NCBI GenBank assembly: GCA_003719395.1
Contig: RHMC01000058.1
Location: forward strand, 1 to 38,494
Reading direction: 5' to 3'
Origin: Streptomyces altiplanensis
GTDB lineage: Bacteria > Actinomycetota > Actinomycetes > Streptomycetales > Streptomycetaceae
DNA: 38,494 nucleotides
Each line of letters begins with the position of its first letter. Position 1 is the first letter of the stretch. Below the pieces are notes generated by a model. That model had not been told where the DNA came from. It made no database searches and saw only the letters and a list, made by a program, of their open reading frames with translations. The translations under genes were made by a program, and so were the position numbers. Below, in pieces: positions 1 to 8,806 of the stretch.

Positions 1-1008
1 GTCCACCCCCTGGGCGACCACCACCTGCGGCGCGCGGCGCGGCGGCCGTCGTCGTGGTGCCCGCGCGCCGTGGTGCACGACGGCGGCCACCCGGCCGAAC
101 AGCGCCTGGTGGTTGGCCTCGCCGACGCCGAAGCAGTCGTCCCGGTCGTCGATCAGGCCCAGGCCGGCCCAGCCGCGGGAGACGACTGCACGGCGGCCCT
201 GCGCGCGGACCGCCTCGACGGCCACCCGGGCGGCGTCCTGCGAGGCGCGCATGGGCATGCTGCCGAAGCCCACGTACACCGGTGGTTCGCCGGCCTCCAG
301 GAACGCCACCAGCTCGGCCGGCAGCGGGCGTTCGTCCGGCAGGATCCACGCGCCGGTCTGCACGACGTCGAGGCCCGGCGTCTCCTGCCACGGGTCCAGG
401 ACCGGGTCCGTCGCCAGCCACGGCCGGTCGCCGATGACGTAGTCGCGGACGTTGTCCACCGGGGGCAGGCCGACCGACGCCCGGTTCGTGTTGAGCGCCT
501 CGCCGAACAGCGCGTTGATGCTCCGGGCGTCCAGGTCCCACAGCACCCGGTTGTCGGTCACCTCCGGCGGGAACGGCCGGCCCGGATACGCCAGCGGCGG
601 GTGGTGCGGCGAGGGCAGGGTGAGCTGCTGGAAGGTCACGGACACGGAACGGATGCCCAGTTTCTCGGCCACCGACCGCGCGCCGGCCGCGGCCGGCATC
701 GCGCCGGTCGCCACCAGCACGTCACATCCCTCGGCCGCCGCGGTGACCACCTCGAAGTGATCGGCGATCAACTCGGCCGCGCGTTGGGGCAGGTTCGCCG
801 GCGACGGCGGTGCCCCGGTCATCAGCGCGCGCGCCGACCGGCCGACCGGCACCATCTCCACGCCGACACCGGCCAGCAGCTGCGCGAAGTCCTCGTCCGG
901 CGGCGCGCACACCCGCACCTCCGCGCCGAGTTCCCGCAACCGCACCGCGAGTCCCACCAGCGGTTCGACGTCCCCGCGCGACCCGTACGTCGACAACAGC
1001 ACACGCAT
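1..1008 (-). CDS. Family-1 glycosyltransferase (Gtf/MGT type), 3' end outside window
   Basis: Reading leftward from the ATG at 1008, the product begins MRVLLSTYGSRGDVEPL, the classic N-terminus of GT1 natural-product and macrolide glycosyltransferases, in which the G-S-R-G-D segment lies at the sugar-acceptor cleft. About 336 residues are visible: the N-terminal Rossmann lobe, then PPVYVGFGSMPM near residue 245, which starts the nucleotide-sugar lobe. Known family role: transfer of a sugar from an NDP-sugar to a small-molecule acceptor in the cytosol. The donor-binding signature normally reads HHGGxGTT, but here, at about 25-75, it reads HHGARAPRRR before returning to APQVVVAQG. That is what two compensating indels would give. 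The substrate cannot be told, and no biosynthetic neighbour is visible. Confidence 0.85.
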   Translation of the reverse strand, partial: MRVLLSTYGSRGDVEPLVGLAVRLRELGAEVRVCAPPDEDFAQLLAGVGVEMVPVGRSARALMTGAPPSPANLPQRAAELIADHFEVVTAAAEGCDVLVATGAMPAAAGARSVAEKLGIRSVSVTFQQLTLPSPHHPPLAYPGRPFPPEVTDNRVLWDLDARSINALFGEALNTNRASVGLPPVDNVRDYVIGDRPWLATDPVLDPWQETPGLDVVQTGAWILPDERPLPAELVAFLEAGEPPVYVGFGSMPMRASQDAARVAVEAVRAQGRRAVVSRGWAGLGLIDDRDDCFGVGEANHQALFGRVAAVVHHGARAPRRRPPRRAPQVVVAQGVD

Positions 1009-1109
1009 TCAGCGACTCCTGATTTCCGCAGATCCTGGCTTAGGCCGATGATTCTGCGGCACCACGGGGGCCTTGCCGCAAGCCCCCCAGTGCGCTATAA
1101 GTTAAGAGT

Positions 1110-1146
1110 GGCAAGGGAGTGGGTACTCTCCTTGCCTTTTCTTTTT
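1110..1146. terminator. Intrinsic terminator-like hairpin
   Basis: A near-perfect stem GGCAAGG...CCTTGCC (1110-1136) is followed on the + strand by a T-rich tract, TTTTCTTTTT (1137-1146). It sits just past the stop of the leftward cysteine hydrolase gene (1164) and upstream of the glycosyltransferase, so in context it should end the hydrolase transcript, although the T tract favours + strand termination. The surroundings (1009-1163) are AT-richer than the rest and must also hold the glycosyltransferase promoter. Confidence 0.6.
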
Positions 1147-1163
1147 GCCGGTACCGGAGGCTG

Positions 1164-1769
1164 TCAGGCCGTTGCCGTTGCTGTCGGTTCGCGACGCGAG
1201 GGCAGGGCGGTGAACGTGACGTCTGCGGCGTGAGCGGTGATCTCGGCCTCGCTGCCGAGGGCCCATTCGGCGACCCGCGCGACCATGGCGGCAGGGACCC
1301 GGTCGCTGATTCCGGGCGCCGCGGGTATGTCGTGCGTCGCGTGGGCGTCGTGCGGGACGACGACCCGGTACCCCAGCGCCAGGGCCGTGCGGGCCGTCGC
1401 CTGGACGCACATCTCGGACATCAGGCCGCAGACGGTGAGCGCCCGTACCCCCGCGCCGTCCAGCAGGCCGCGCAGAGAGGTCTCTTCGAAGCCGTCGTCG
1501 TGGGTCTTGCGGATCACGGCCTCGGTGGGGCCCGTCTCGACGGGGTGGTGGAGTTCCCAGCCGGGCGTGTGGGGCTCGTCGTCCGCTCCGGCCGGCCCGT
1601 CGTTCTGAAGGTGGACGACGAGCGCCCCGCTCCTCCGCGCCCGTGCGATCAGGTCCGTCGTCCGGTCCAGGAGCAGGGCGGCCCCGGGCACTGCCCCGTC
1701 ACCGGAGACGAAGGCGGACTGAACGTCCACAACGATCAGGGCTTCCACGGGAAGCGTGCGATTGCTCAT
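1164..1769 (-). CDS. Cysteine hydrolase, isochorismatase-like family
   Basis: The 201-residue product starts MSNRTLPVEALIVVDVQSAF. The ALIVVDVQ strand carries the catalytic Asp of the isochorismatase-like fold, a Lys lies in VIRKTHDDGF, and the nucleophile Cys is in LMSEMCVQATA, which completes the Asp-Lys-Cys triad. The family includes isochorismatases, nicotinamidases and N-carbamoyl hydrolases; nothing here fixes the substrate. I chose the ATG at 1769 because similarity begins there; an open frame continues to 1838 but is not family-like. It is a soluble cytosolic enzyme. It lies 93 bp downstream of the two-oxidoreductase operon on the same strand, so co-transcription is possible. Confidence 0.88.
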   Translation of the reverse strand: MSNRTLPVEALIVVDVQSAFVSGDGAVPGAALLLDRTTDLIARARRSGALVVHLQNDGPAGADDEPHTPGWELHHPVETGPTEAVIRKTHDDGFEETSLRGLLDGAGVRALTVCGLMSEMCVQATARTALALGYRVVVPHDAHATHDIPAAPGISDRVPAAMVARVAEWALGSEAEITAHAADVTFTALPSRREPTATATA

Positions 1770-1862
1770 GCGGTCATCATGACCGTCGGCGCCGCGTACC
1801 TCCACATGAATTCGTGCGCCCCCGCCCTGCCCCCGCACGCCCCTGCCCTACCCCCGCCCGCG

Positions 1863-2435
1863 CTACGCGCCGAGCGCGTCCAGTGCCACGTCCGCCTCCT
1901 TCAGGGCGTCCGCCCCCGCCTTGAGCGAGTCGTACACGAAGTGCACCTTCGCGTCCTCGATGCCGCAGTACTCCGAGATCCCGACCCGCAGCTGGCGGCC
2001 GACCAGCTCGTCCCACCCCGCCTCCGTGAACGCCTCCTCCTCGTAGGCGGCCAGAGCGAGCCACAGCATCCGCTTGCCGCGCAGGCGGGGGACGGAACGC
2101 CCGTACGCGAAGCCGTGGTTCCACACCCGGTCGATCCAGCCCTTGAGGACGGCCGGCAGCCCGAACCACCACAGCGGGAAGACCACGACGACCGTGTCCG
2201 CCGCTTCGACGCGGCGCATGTGGGCCCGTACCTCGGGGGAGTACTCCTTGTCCTGGTCCGCCCAGTCGGGCTCGTCGGCCGGGGCCATCCGCGGATCGAA
2301 GTCCTCGGCGTGCAGGTCCAGTACGTCGACGCTGTACCCGTCCGCCGTGAGACGGACGCGGGCCCGCTCCGCGAGCTGCGCGGTGAGGGAGCCGGGCCGG
2401 GGGTGAGCGACCACCAGCAGTGCGTGCTTGCTCAT
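1863..2435 (-). CDS. NAD(P)H oxidoreductase, flavodoxin-like fold (MdaB/KefF type)
   Basis: The 190-residue product begins MSKHALLVVAHPRPGSLTAQLAE, the FMN phosphate-binding start of flavodoxin-fold NAD(P)H:quinone oxidoreductases. It continues with VVVVFPLWWFGLPAVLKGWIDRV, whose PLWWF/P..LKGW(I/F)DR pattern is typical of MdaB/DT-diaphorase-like enzymes, then GKRMLW. Family role: two-electron reduction of quinones or related electrophiles using FAD/FMN. The start codon overlaps the stop of the upstream dehydrogenase (ATGA), so translation is probably coupled and the two enzymes are made together. The substrate is unknown. Confidence 0.9.
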   Translation of the reverse strand: MSKHALLVVAHPRPGSLTAQLAERARVRLTADGYSVDVLDLHAEDFDPRMAPADEPDWADQDKEYSPEVRAHMRRVEAADTVVVVFPLWWFGLPAVLKGWIDRVWNHGFAYGRSVPRLRGKRMLWLALAAYEEEAFTEAGWDELVGRQLRVGISEYCGIEDAKVHFVYDSLKAGADALKEADVALDALGA

Positions 2436-3461
2436 CGCCGACCGCCCTCGAGACGGACCAGCATCTTGCCGGTGTTCGCACCGCGCATCATGCCGAGGAA
2501 AGCGGCCGGCGCCTGCTCGATGCCGTCGGCCACGGTCTCCTCGGTGTGCAGTGAACCGTCCGCGAGCCAGCCCGCCGCCTTGCCGGTCCACTCGGGGAAG
2601 AGCGGGAAGTGGCTGCTGACGAGCATGCCGCGCAAGGTGACTTCCCGGGCGGCGGCCCGGAAGAGGTTGTCCGGGGCCCGGCGCCGGTCCGGTGGCGTCG
2701 TGCCGCTGATCGCGCCGACGAGCGCGATCCGGCCGCCGGTGCGCATCGCGCCGATCGCGGCCTGGAGGTGGTCGCCGCCCACGCTGTCCAGATAGACGTC
2801 GATGCCTTCGGGGGCGGCCTGCGCGAGTTGCTCGGCGACGGCGCCCTGACGGTGGTCGACGGCCGCGTCGTAACCGAAACCGTCGAGCAGCTTCTTGGTC
2901 TTGGCCGGGCCGCCCGCCGAACCGATCACCCGGGACGCGCCGAGCTTTCTCGCCAGCTGTCCGGCGACACTGCCGACCGCCCCCGCCGCGGCGGAGACGA
3001 ACACCACGTCGCCCTCGCGGACCGGGGCGGTCCGGGTGAGCGCGGCGTACGCGGTCAGACCCGTGGTGCCCAGTGCGCCCAGGTAGTCCTGCGGGCGGGC
3101 CAGGGACAGGTCCACCACGGTCGCGGCCGCCGCGTCGAGGACGGCGTACTCCCGCCAGCCCAGGAAGTGCGAGACGGTCGCGCCGACGGGGACGAAAGCG
3201 TCGCGGGAGGCGATCACTTCGCCGATCGCGCTGCCGTCCATCGCGGTGTCCAGCGCGAAGGGCGGGATGTAGGAGGGGACGTCGTCCATCCGGCCGCGCA
3301 GGATACGGGTCCACCGACATCCAGGTGTTGCGGACGAGGATCTGACCCTCGGCGGGCTCCGGAACGGGGGTGGCGACGAGGGCGAAGTCCTCGGGGACGG
3401 GGGCGCCGGCAGGGCGGGAGACGAGCCGGATCTCCCGGGAGACGGGGGCGGTGTCGGACAT
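2432..3461 (-). CDS. NADP-dependent MDR oxidoreductase (enone/curcumin reductase-like), frameshifted
   Basis: Reconstructed as about 342 residues. Residues 1-53 (MSDTAPVSREIRLVSRPAG... to SVDPY) and the remainder (LRGRMDD... to VRLEGGRR) lie in different frames. One extra C near 3303 (TATCCTGCGC) accounts for the break, because SVDPY-LRGRMDD is the normal family continuation. The nucleotide-binding AxxGxxG loop is in VSAAAGAVGSVAGQLA (about 155-170). There are no zinc-binding cysteines, as in the PTGR/CurA-like NADPH-dependent alkenal/one reductases, which reduce activated C=C bonds. The start at 3461 is preceded by GAAGAGG. It is the first gene of a coupled pair with the flavodoxin-fold oxidoreductase and is divergent from the SARP gene. 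The indel is probably a sequencing error. Confidence 0.85.
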
Positions 3462-3530
3462 GGTGTCTGCTTCCTCTTCGGCCGGTACTGCTTCGGTCGG
3501 GCTGATGTGACCACCTTGGAGCGGGCCGCG

Positions 3531-3567
3531 CACGGACCGCTGACGGACCGCGCACGGCGGCGCACGG
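3531..3567. promoter_or_regulatory. Direct repeats at 11-bp spacing, candidate SARP operator
   Basis: In the 150-bp divergent gap between the oxidoreductase operon and the SARP gene, the pentamer ACGG with a preceding C/G begins at 3531, 3542, 3553 and 3563; the first two copies are longer (ACGGACCG). Steps are 11, 11 and 10 bp, about one helical turn each. Known biology: SARP regulators bind short direct repeats at about 11-bp spacing near the -35 region. Inference: this is a target of the adjacent regulator. The repeats are GC-rich, so chance cannot be excluded. Confidence 0.4.
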
Positions 3568-3611
3568 CCCGCCCCGACTCCGGTGCCGGCGCGCGCATTA
3601 GCGTGGGCGCC

Positions 3612-6600
3612 ATGCGATTCGAAGTGCTGGGCCCGCTGAACGTGACGACGGACGACGGCTCACCCGTCGTCATTCCCGAGCCCAAGGTCCGCGCGCTGCT
3701 CGCCCGTCTGCTGGTGCACCACGGGCGGCCCGTTCCGGTGGACCGGCTGATCGACGACCTGTGGGGCGAGGGCGCCGTGCCGGGCAACCCCGGCAACGCC
3801 CTCCAGACCAAGGTCTCGCAGCTGCGCAGGGCGCTGGAGAAGGCCGAGCCCGGAGCCCGGTCCCTGGTGGCGTACGGTCCGGCCGGTTACGCGCTGCGCG
3901 TCGCGGACGAGGCGGTGGACGCGGCCAGGTTCGGGGCGCTGGCCGCCCGTGCGCGCACGGCCGGTGACGGCGACGGGCGTACGAAGGCGTCACTGCTCGC
4001 GGACGCGCTGGGCCTGCGGCGCGGGGACGCGTACGCCGACTTCCGCGACACCGGATTCGTGCGGGCGGAGGCCGCCCGGCTGGAGGAACAGCGGCTGACG
4101 GCGGTGGAAGAGCTCGCCGAACTGCGCCTGGAGCTGGGCGAACACGGCGCACTGGCCGACGAGCTGGCGGGCCCGGTCGCGCTGCACCCGCTGCGGGAGC
4201 GGCTGCGGGCCGCCCACATCCGGGCCCTCTACCGCGCCGGGCGTCCGACGGAGGCACTGGACGCCTACCGCGACCTCAAGGACCGGCTGGCCGAGGAGCT
4301 GGGTCTCGACCCCGGCCCCGGACTGACCGCCCTCCACCAGGCGGTCCTGGAGCAGGACCCCGCGCTGGCCCCCGCCCCGGTCCGCGCACCGGCCCCCGCG
4401 TCCGCGCCGGCCACCGCCGAGGTCCGGCGGCCGCGTACGAACCTGCCCGCGCCGGTGACCGGGCTGGTCGGGCGGGACGACGCGGTGGACCGGGTGTGCG
4501 CGCTGGCCGCCGAAGCCCGCCTGGTGACGCTCACCGGCCCCGGCGGGGTGGGCAAGACGCGCCTGGCCCTGGAGGCGGCGGCGCGGCTCGCGGGCACCTT
4601 CGCCGACGGCGTGCGGCTCGTCGAACTCGCGGGCGCGCGGGGCGGCGGGACGGCCTCGGTCGTGGAGAGCGTGGCGGCGGCCCTGGGCGTACGCGACGAC
4701 ATCCCGGGCGAGGGGGGAGGCGGCGGCGCCGGTGCCGGAGCCACGGCGGACCGTCTCGCCGAAGCGGTCGGTCCACGGCGGCTGCTGCTCGTCCTGGACA
4801 ACTGCGAGCACGTCGTCGGGCCCGTCGCCGCCCTCGCCGAGCAACTCCTGCGCCGGGCGCCGCATCTGCACATCATCGCCACGAGCCAGGAGCCGCTGGC
4901 CATCGCGGGCGAGACCCTGGACGCGGTGGCGCCACTGACCGAGGCCGACGCGGTACGGCTCTTCGCGGCCCGCGCGGCGGCGGCCGCGCCCGGCTTCGTC
5001 CTGGACGACGGCAACGCCGAAGCCGTCGCCCTCATCTGCCGCCGCCTCGACGGCATCCCGCTCGCCCTGGAACTCGCGGCCACCCGGGTACGGGCCCTGG
5101 GCGTCCACGCACTCGCCGACCGCCTGCACGACTGCCTCCGGCTCCTCAACCAGGCACGCCGCGACGCCCCCCGCGCGCCAGCGCACCCATGCGCGCGGTG
5201 ATCGACTGGAGCTGGGAGCTGCTGACCGCCCCCGAGCAGAGCGTCCTGCGCCGGCTGGCCGTGTTCCGTGGCGGGTTCGGCCTCGACGCGGCGGAAGCGG
5301 TGTGCGCGGCCGGGGACGTACGGGCCGACGAGGTCCTCGACCTGGTCACCCGCCTCGTGGACCGCTCGCTGGTGGTCCCGGTCGAGGACGTGCCGTCCGC
5401 CGCGTACGACGCCCGCTACCGGATGCTCGAATCCGTGACGGCGTACAGCGGGGAGCGCCTGGAGGAGGCGGGCGAGTCCCTGCCGGTACGGCTCCGCCAC
5501 GCCGCCCACTGCGCCGACCTGCTCGAACAGGCCGAGCCCCGCCTCTACGGCAGCGAGCAGCACCGGTGGCTGCGCAGGATCGACGGCGAAGCCGGCAACG
5601 TGCGCGCCGCGCTGGACACGGCGGTGGAGCGGGGAGACGCGGCGCTCGCGCTGCGGCTCGTCACGCGATGTCCTGGTACTGGTTCCTGCGCGGGCGCCTC
5701 GGCGAGGCGTGCCGGGCGCTGGACCTCGCGCTGGGATGCGCGGGCGGACCGGCGGGGGCCCGGGCCGGCGCCGGGGCGAGACGCGCGGCCTTCGCCCTGC
5801 TCACCGGGGACGATTCGCTGCTGGGCGGAGACCTGGACGGGTCCTTCGGCGCGGCGGATCCGCGGGCCCGTCTGCTGCTGGAGTTCGCACGGTGCGGCTT
5901 CGACAGCGTGGAGCTCCGGGACGGCGGACTCGGCGCGGTACTGGAGGAGTTCAGGGCGGCCGACGACCGCTGGGGCGTGGCGGCGGTACTGGCCGCCCGC
6001 GCCACCAGGGCCGGCTACCGGGGCGACCTGCCCGCGATGCGCGCCAGCGCGGAGGAGAGCGCGGCGCTGTTCGGTGAACTGGGTGACCGCTGGGGTCAGT
6101 TGCGCTCTTCGGAGCACTTGGGCGTACTGGCGGAGATCGCCGGATCGTACGAGGAGGCGGCCCGCCTGCACCAGGAGGGCGTACGCAGCGCGCAGGAACT
6201 CCAGCTGTGGACCGACGTGTCCTTCCTGCTGGCCCGCCTCGGCCGCGTCGCGCTGCTGACCGCGCGACGACGCGCGCGCCACCGACTACCACGAGCGGGC
6301 GCAGCGGCTCGCGGCGGAGCAGTCCCACCGCCCCGCCGAACAGTTCGCCGAGACCGGCCTCGCCCTCGGCGCCCGCCGCCGGGGCGACCTCGACACCGCC
6401 GAGAAGCACCTGCGCCCCTGGCTGGAGTGGAACCGCCGCCTCGGTGTCGACTCCGGCACCGCGCTGATCCTCGCGCAGCTCGGCTACGTCGCCGAACAGC
6501 GCGGGGACGCGGAGCGCGCGCTGTCGTTGCACCTGGAGGGCCTGGCGGCGGCCCGCAGGACGGCGGATCCCCGTGCGGTGGCCCTGGCCCTGGAGGGCCT

Positions 6601-6817
6601 GGCGGGTGCGCGGGCGGCGATGGGCGAGGCAACCCGCGCCGCCGAACTCCTGGGCACGGCCGCCGCCCTCCGCGAGTCGGTGGACGCGAGCCTGCCGCTG
6701 TCGGAACGCGCCGACGTGGACAGGGCGCAGGCGCTGGCGAAGGCGGCGCTGGGGGAGGGGGCGTTCGGGGAAGCGACGGCCCGGGGGCGAGGGCTGTCGC
6801 CGGACGTGCACGGCTGA
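3612..6817 (+). CDS. AfsR-like SARP regulator with NB-ARC ATPase and TPR domains, three frameshifts
   Basis: Reconstructed length is about 1068 residues. Order: an OmpR-type winged helix (about 1-95, MRFEVLGPLNV), a bacterial transcriptional activation domain (about 100-245, including the HPLRERLRAAHIRALYRAG segment), a Pro/Ala linker, an NB-ARC ATPase with Walker A GPGGVGKT near 309-316, Walker B LLLVLDNCE near 392 and the GIPLALELAATR motif near 480, then helical TPR-like repeats to the end. The reading frame breaks near 5165-5171 (in a C6 run), 5663-5667 (one base missing before ATGTCCTGG) and 6261-6266 (one base extra), with normal family sequence across every join. AfsR-type proteins couple nucleotide binding to activation of secondary-metabolism or stress genes. 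The divergent oxidoreductase pair is the obvious local target. Confidence 0.9.
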
Positions 6818-6839
6818 CCCCGCGGGGCGGGCCCGCGTC

Positions 6840-7631
6840 CTACTTCCCGTACGAGTCCGCCCACCCGTCAGCCACCGCGTACGCCGGCACGCCCGCCCCG
6901 TCCACCCCGCCGCTCCGGGCCACCGCCCCCGCCACGTCCACCGCGTGCTGAACGGCCGCCCGGAACAGCAGGGACCCCGTGCTGACCCTGGCCACGCCCA
7001 GCCCGGCCAGCCGTGCCACCGTCAGCCGCCCCGGTGCGTAAAGGATGTTCAGCGGTGTCTCGTACCCGGCCGTCAGGGCGGCGATGACGGACTCGTCCTG
7101 CAGCCCCGGTACGAACAGGCCGTCGGCGCCCGCCTCCTGGTAGGCGGACAGCCGGCGCGCCGTCCCGTCCGCGTGGCCCGGCAGCCAGTACGTGTCCGTG
7201 CGCGCGTTGACGAAGAGCGCCGGCGCCGCCTCCTTCACCGCGCCGATCAGCTCCTGCTGGTACGCCACCGGCGCGAGCGTGCCGCCGGGGCGTCCGTCCT
7301 CGATGTTCACCCCGGCCACCCCCGCCCGCAGGAGATCCGCCGCCAGCTCCGCGACCCCGGCCGGGTCCATACCGAATCCGCCCTCGATGTCCACGGTGAC
7401 CGGTACTGGCAGCCGGGCGAGCGAGGTGCCCAGGCGGAGGGTCTCCTCGCGTGCCGTGCCGGTCGCGTCCCGTTTTCCGGCGGCCGACGCGACCCCGAGG
7501 CTGGTCGTCCCGATGGCGGCGGAACCGGCCTCGGCGAGCGCGGCGGCGGAGGCGTGGTCCCAGGCGTTGGGGAGGACCAGCGGGGCGCCGGGGCGGTGAT
7601 GCAGGGCGCGGAACGTTTCGCAGCGGTTCAT
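6840..7631 (-). CDS. Isocitrate lyase/PEP mutase superfamily protein
   Basis: The 263-residue product begins MNRCETFRALHHRPGAPLVLPNAWD. Metal-binding acidic residues are D81 and E83 in VDIEGGFG and E111 in NIEDG; NARTDTYW follows near 145. The loop AAGKRDATG replaces the KKCGH active-site loop of true isocitrate lyase, so this is not AceA but the broad PEP-mutase-like branch (oxaloacetate hydrolase, methylisocitrate-lyase-like and uncharacterised members). The reaction is probably cleavage or formation of a C-C or C-P bond of an alpha-oxo acid using Mg2+; substrate unknown. It converges on the SARP gene with a 22-bp gap. Its ATG overlaps by 4 bp the stop of the short ORF at 7628-7795, suggesting coupled translation. 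Confidence 0.88.
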   Translation of the reverse strand: MNRCETFRALHHRPGAPLVLPNAWDHASAAALAEAGSAAIGTTSLGVASAAGKRDATGTAREETLRLGTSLARLPVPVTVDIEGGFGMDPAGVAELAADLLRAGVAGVNIEDGRPGGTLAPVAYQQELIGAVKEAAPALFVNARTDTYWLPGHADGTARRLSAYQEAGADGLFVPGLQDESVIAALTAGYETPLNILYAPGRLTVARLAGLGVARVSTGSLLFRAAVQHAVDVAGAVARSGGVDGAGVPAYAVADGWADSYGK

Positions 7632-7795
7632 GAGGCGGTCTCCTCCAGCAGTACGCCGAGTACGCCGAGTACGCCAGTGCCACGGCGTGCCGGGAGCCAC
7701 CGCACGGTCCCGGATGCGCCGTCGGCGGGCGCTTCGGGCACGAGGAACCGGGGGTCACGGAGCACGGCACGTGCGTTCGGTACGGGCGTTGTCAT
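7628..7795 (-). pseudogene. 55-codon ORF, possible cytochrome P450 remnant
   Basis: From the ATG at 7795 the frame reads MTTPVPNARAVLRDPRFLVP and ends ...VLGVLGVLLEETAS, with the stop overlapping the next start codon (ATGA). The first half, with its ARAVLxDPRFxVP pattern and GTVRWL, resembles the N-terminus of short actinobacterial P450-like proteins. The oxygen-binding helix and the Cys heme ligand are absent. I infer an internally deleted relic that survives as a leader-like ORF coupled to the lyase gene. Alternatives are a genuine small protein or an accidental ORF. The resemblance is from memory of the family and is weak. Confidence 0.35.
7651..7677. repeat. Three tandem copies of a 9-bp unit
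   Basis: GTACGCCGA is repeated at 7651, 7660 and, with its last two bases changed, 7669. The unit is a multiple of three, so on the minus strand it codes a VLG VLG VL(L) run in the short ORF without breaking the frame. Confidence 0.85.
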
Positions 7796-7799
7796 GCCT

Positions 7800-7825
7800 C
7801 CGAACGTAACGCCGTGACAGTTCGG
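7800..7825. promoter_or_regulatory. Inverted repeat upstream of the lyase operon
   Basis: CCGAAC (7800-7805) and GTTCGG (7820-7825) form a 6-bp dyad with a 14-bp spacer, ending 5 bp before the ATG of the short ORF. It could be an operator or a start-proximal hairpin. The remaining gap to 7981 shows no other clear signal. Confidence 0.3.
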
Positions 7826-7980
7826 CGCTCACCGAAGAGTGCGGGAGCTCTTCCCCGCCCGCCGGGGCCGACGGGCTCGTACGGGCCACCGGCGACCGGG
7901 ACATCGGCCGACGGGGTGCCGGCCTTCGCGGCGGCCGACGCGCCGATTGCCCGGTCACAGGGCACCCTGCACTCCGCGTC

Positions 7981-8738
7981 ATGACGATCCTGAATGCTGC
8001 CGTCGCCGGGGACCTGGCGCCGAAGGGCGTGCTGCGCGCCTCCATCAATCTGGGCAACCCGGTCCTGGCCCGGGGCACGCCGACGGCGCCGGCCGGCGTC
8101 ACGGTCGACATCGCCCGCGAGATCGGCGCGCGGCTGGACGTGCCGGTGGAACTGGTCTGCTTCGACGCGGCGCGGAAGTCGTACGAGGCGATGACGGCGG
8201 GCCGGGCCGACCTGTGCTTCCTGGCCGTCGAGCCCGCACGTGAGGCCGAGGTCGCCTTCACCGCGCCGTATGTCGTGATCGAGGGGGTGTTCGCCGTGCC
8301 CGGCGACTCGCCCTTCGTCACGGCCGCCGACGTCGACCGTGCGGGGGTGCGTATCGGCGTGAAGCGCGGGTCCGCCTACGACCTCTTCCTCTCCCGCACC
8401 CTCCGGCACGCGAGCGTCGTGCGCGGAGAGGAAGGAGTCGAGGAGTTCCGCGCCCAGGGCCTGGAGGCCGCGGCTGGCATCAGGCAGCCGATGACCGAGT
8501 TCGTCGCGACGCATCCCGGAGTCCGGCTGGTCGAGGACCGGTTCATGCAGATCCGGCAGGCGGTGGGCACGACCAGGACCCGACGGCCCGAGACCGTCCG
8601 GTTCCTCAGGGACGTCGTCGAGGAGCTGAAGGCCGGCGGTTTCGTCGCCGAGGCTCTTCGGCGCGCGCACCAGTCCGACGCCCTGGTCGCCCCGCCCGGG
8701 CAGCCACAGTCCCAGGGCTGGAAAGCCGTGCCGTGTGA
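7981..8738 (+). CDS. Solitary solute-binding-like protein (SBP family 3), probable 3' frameshift
   Basis: The product begins MTILNAAVAGDLAPKGVLRASINLGNPVL and shows SBP-family-3 features: GVTVDIAREIGARLDVPVELV, a DLCFLAVEPARE segment, AFTAPYVVIEGVF and GVRIGVKRGSAYDLF. There is no signal peptide or lipobox, and no ABC permease or ATPase nearby, so it is probably a cytosolic binding or sensor protein rather than a transporter subunit. Family-like sequence ends around ALVAPP near 8695. The literal frame then runs on to 9084 with unrelated sequence antisense to the next gene, whereas a one-base change near 8695-8700 gives a stop at 8736-8738. I report that shorter end. Ligand unknown; amino acid or small-acid binding is typical. 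Confidence 0.7.
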
Positions 8739-8806
8739 CCCACGGCCTCAGGATCGGCAAAGAGCCGGGAGCGTGCCGGACCGGAACCGCGAAGTCCCGG
8801 CCCGCC

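Noticed and set aside
1119..2795. Rightward 558-codon open frame antisense to the cysteine hydrolase and oxidoreductases
   Set aside because: It is a mirror of three recognisable leftward enzymes and has no domain of its own.
38..3461. Glycosyltransferase plus SARP as evidence for an antibiotic gene cluster
   Set aside because: No polyketide, peptide or sugar-biosynthesis gene lies in the window. The SARP is adjacent to general oxidoreductases, and the glycosyltransferase is alone at the edge.
7651..7677. Possible CRISPR or satellite repeat
   Set aside because: Only three 9-bp units with no spacers; it is an in-frame codon repeat.
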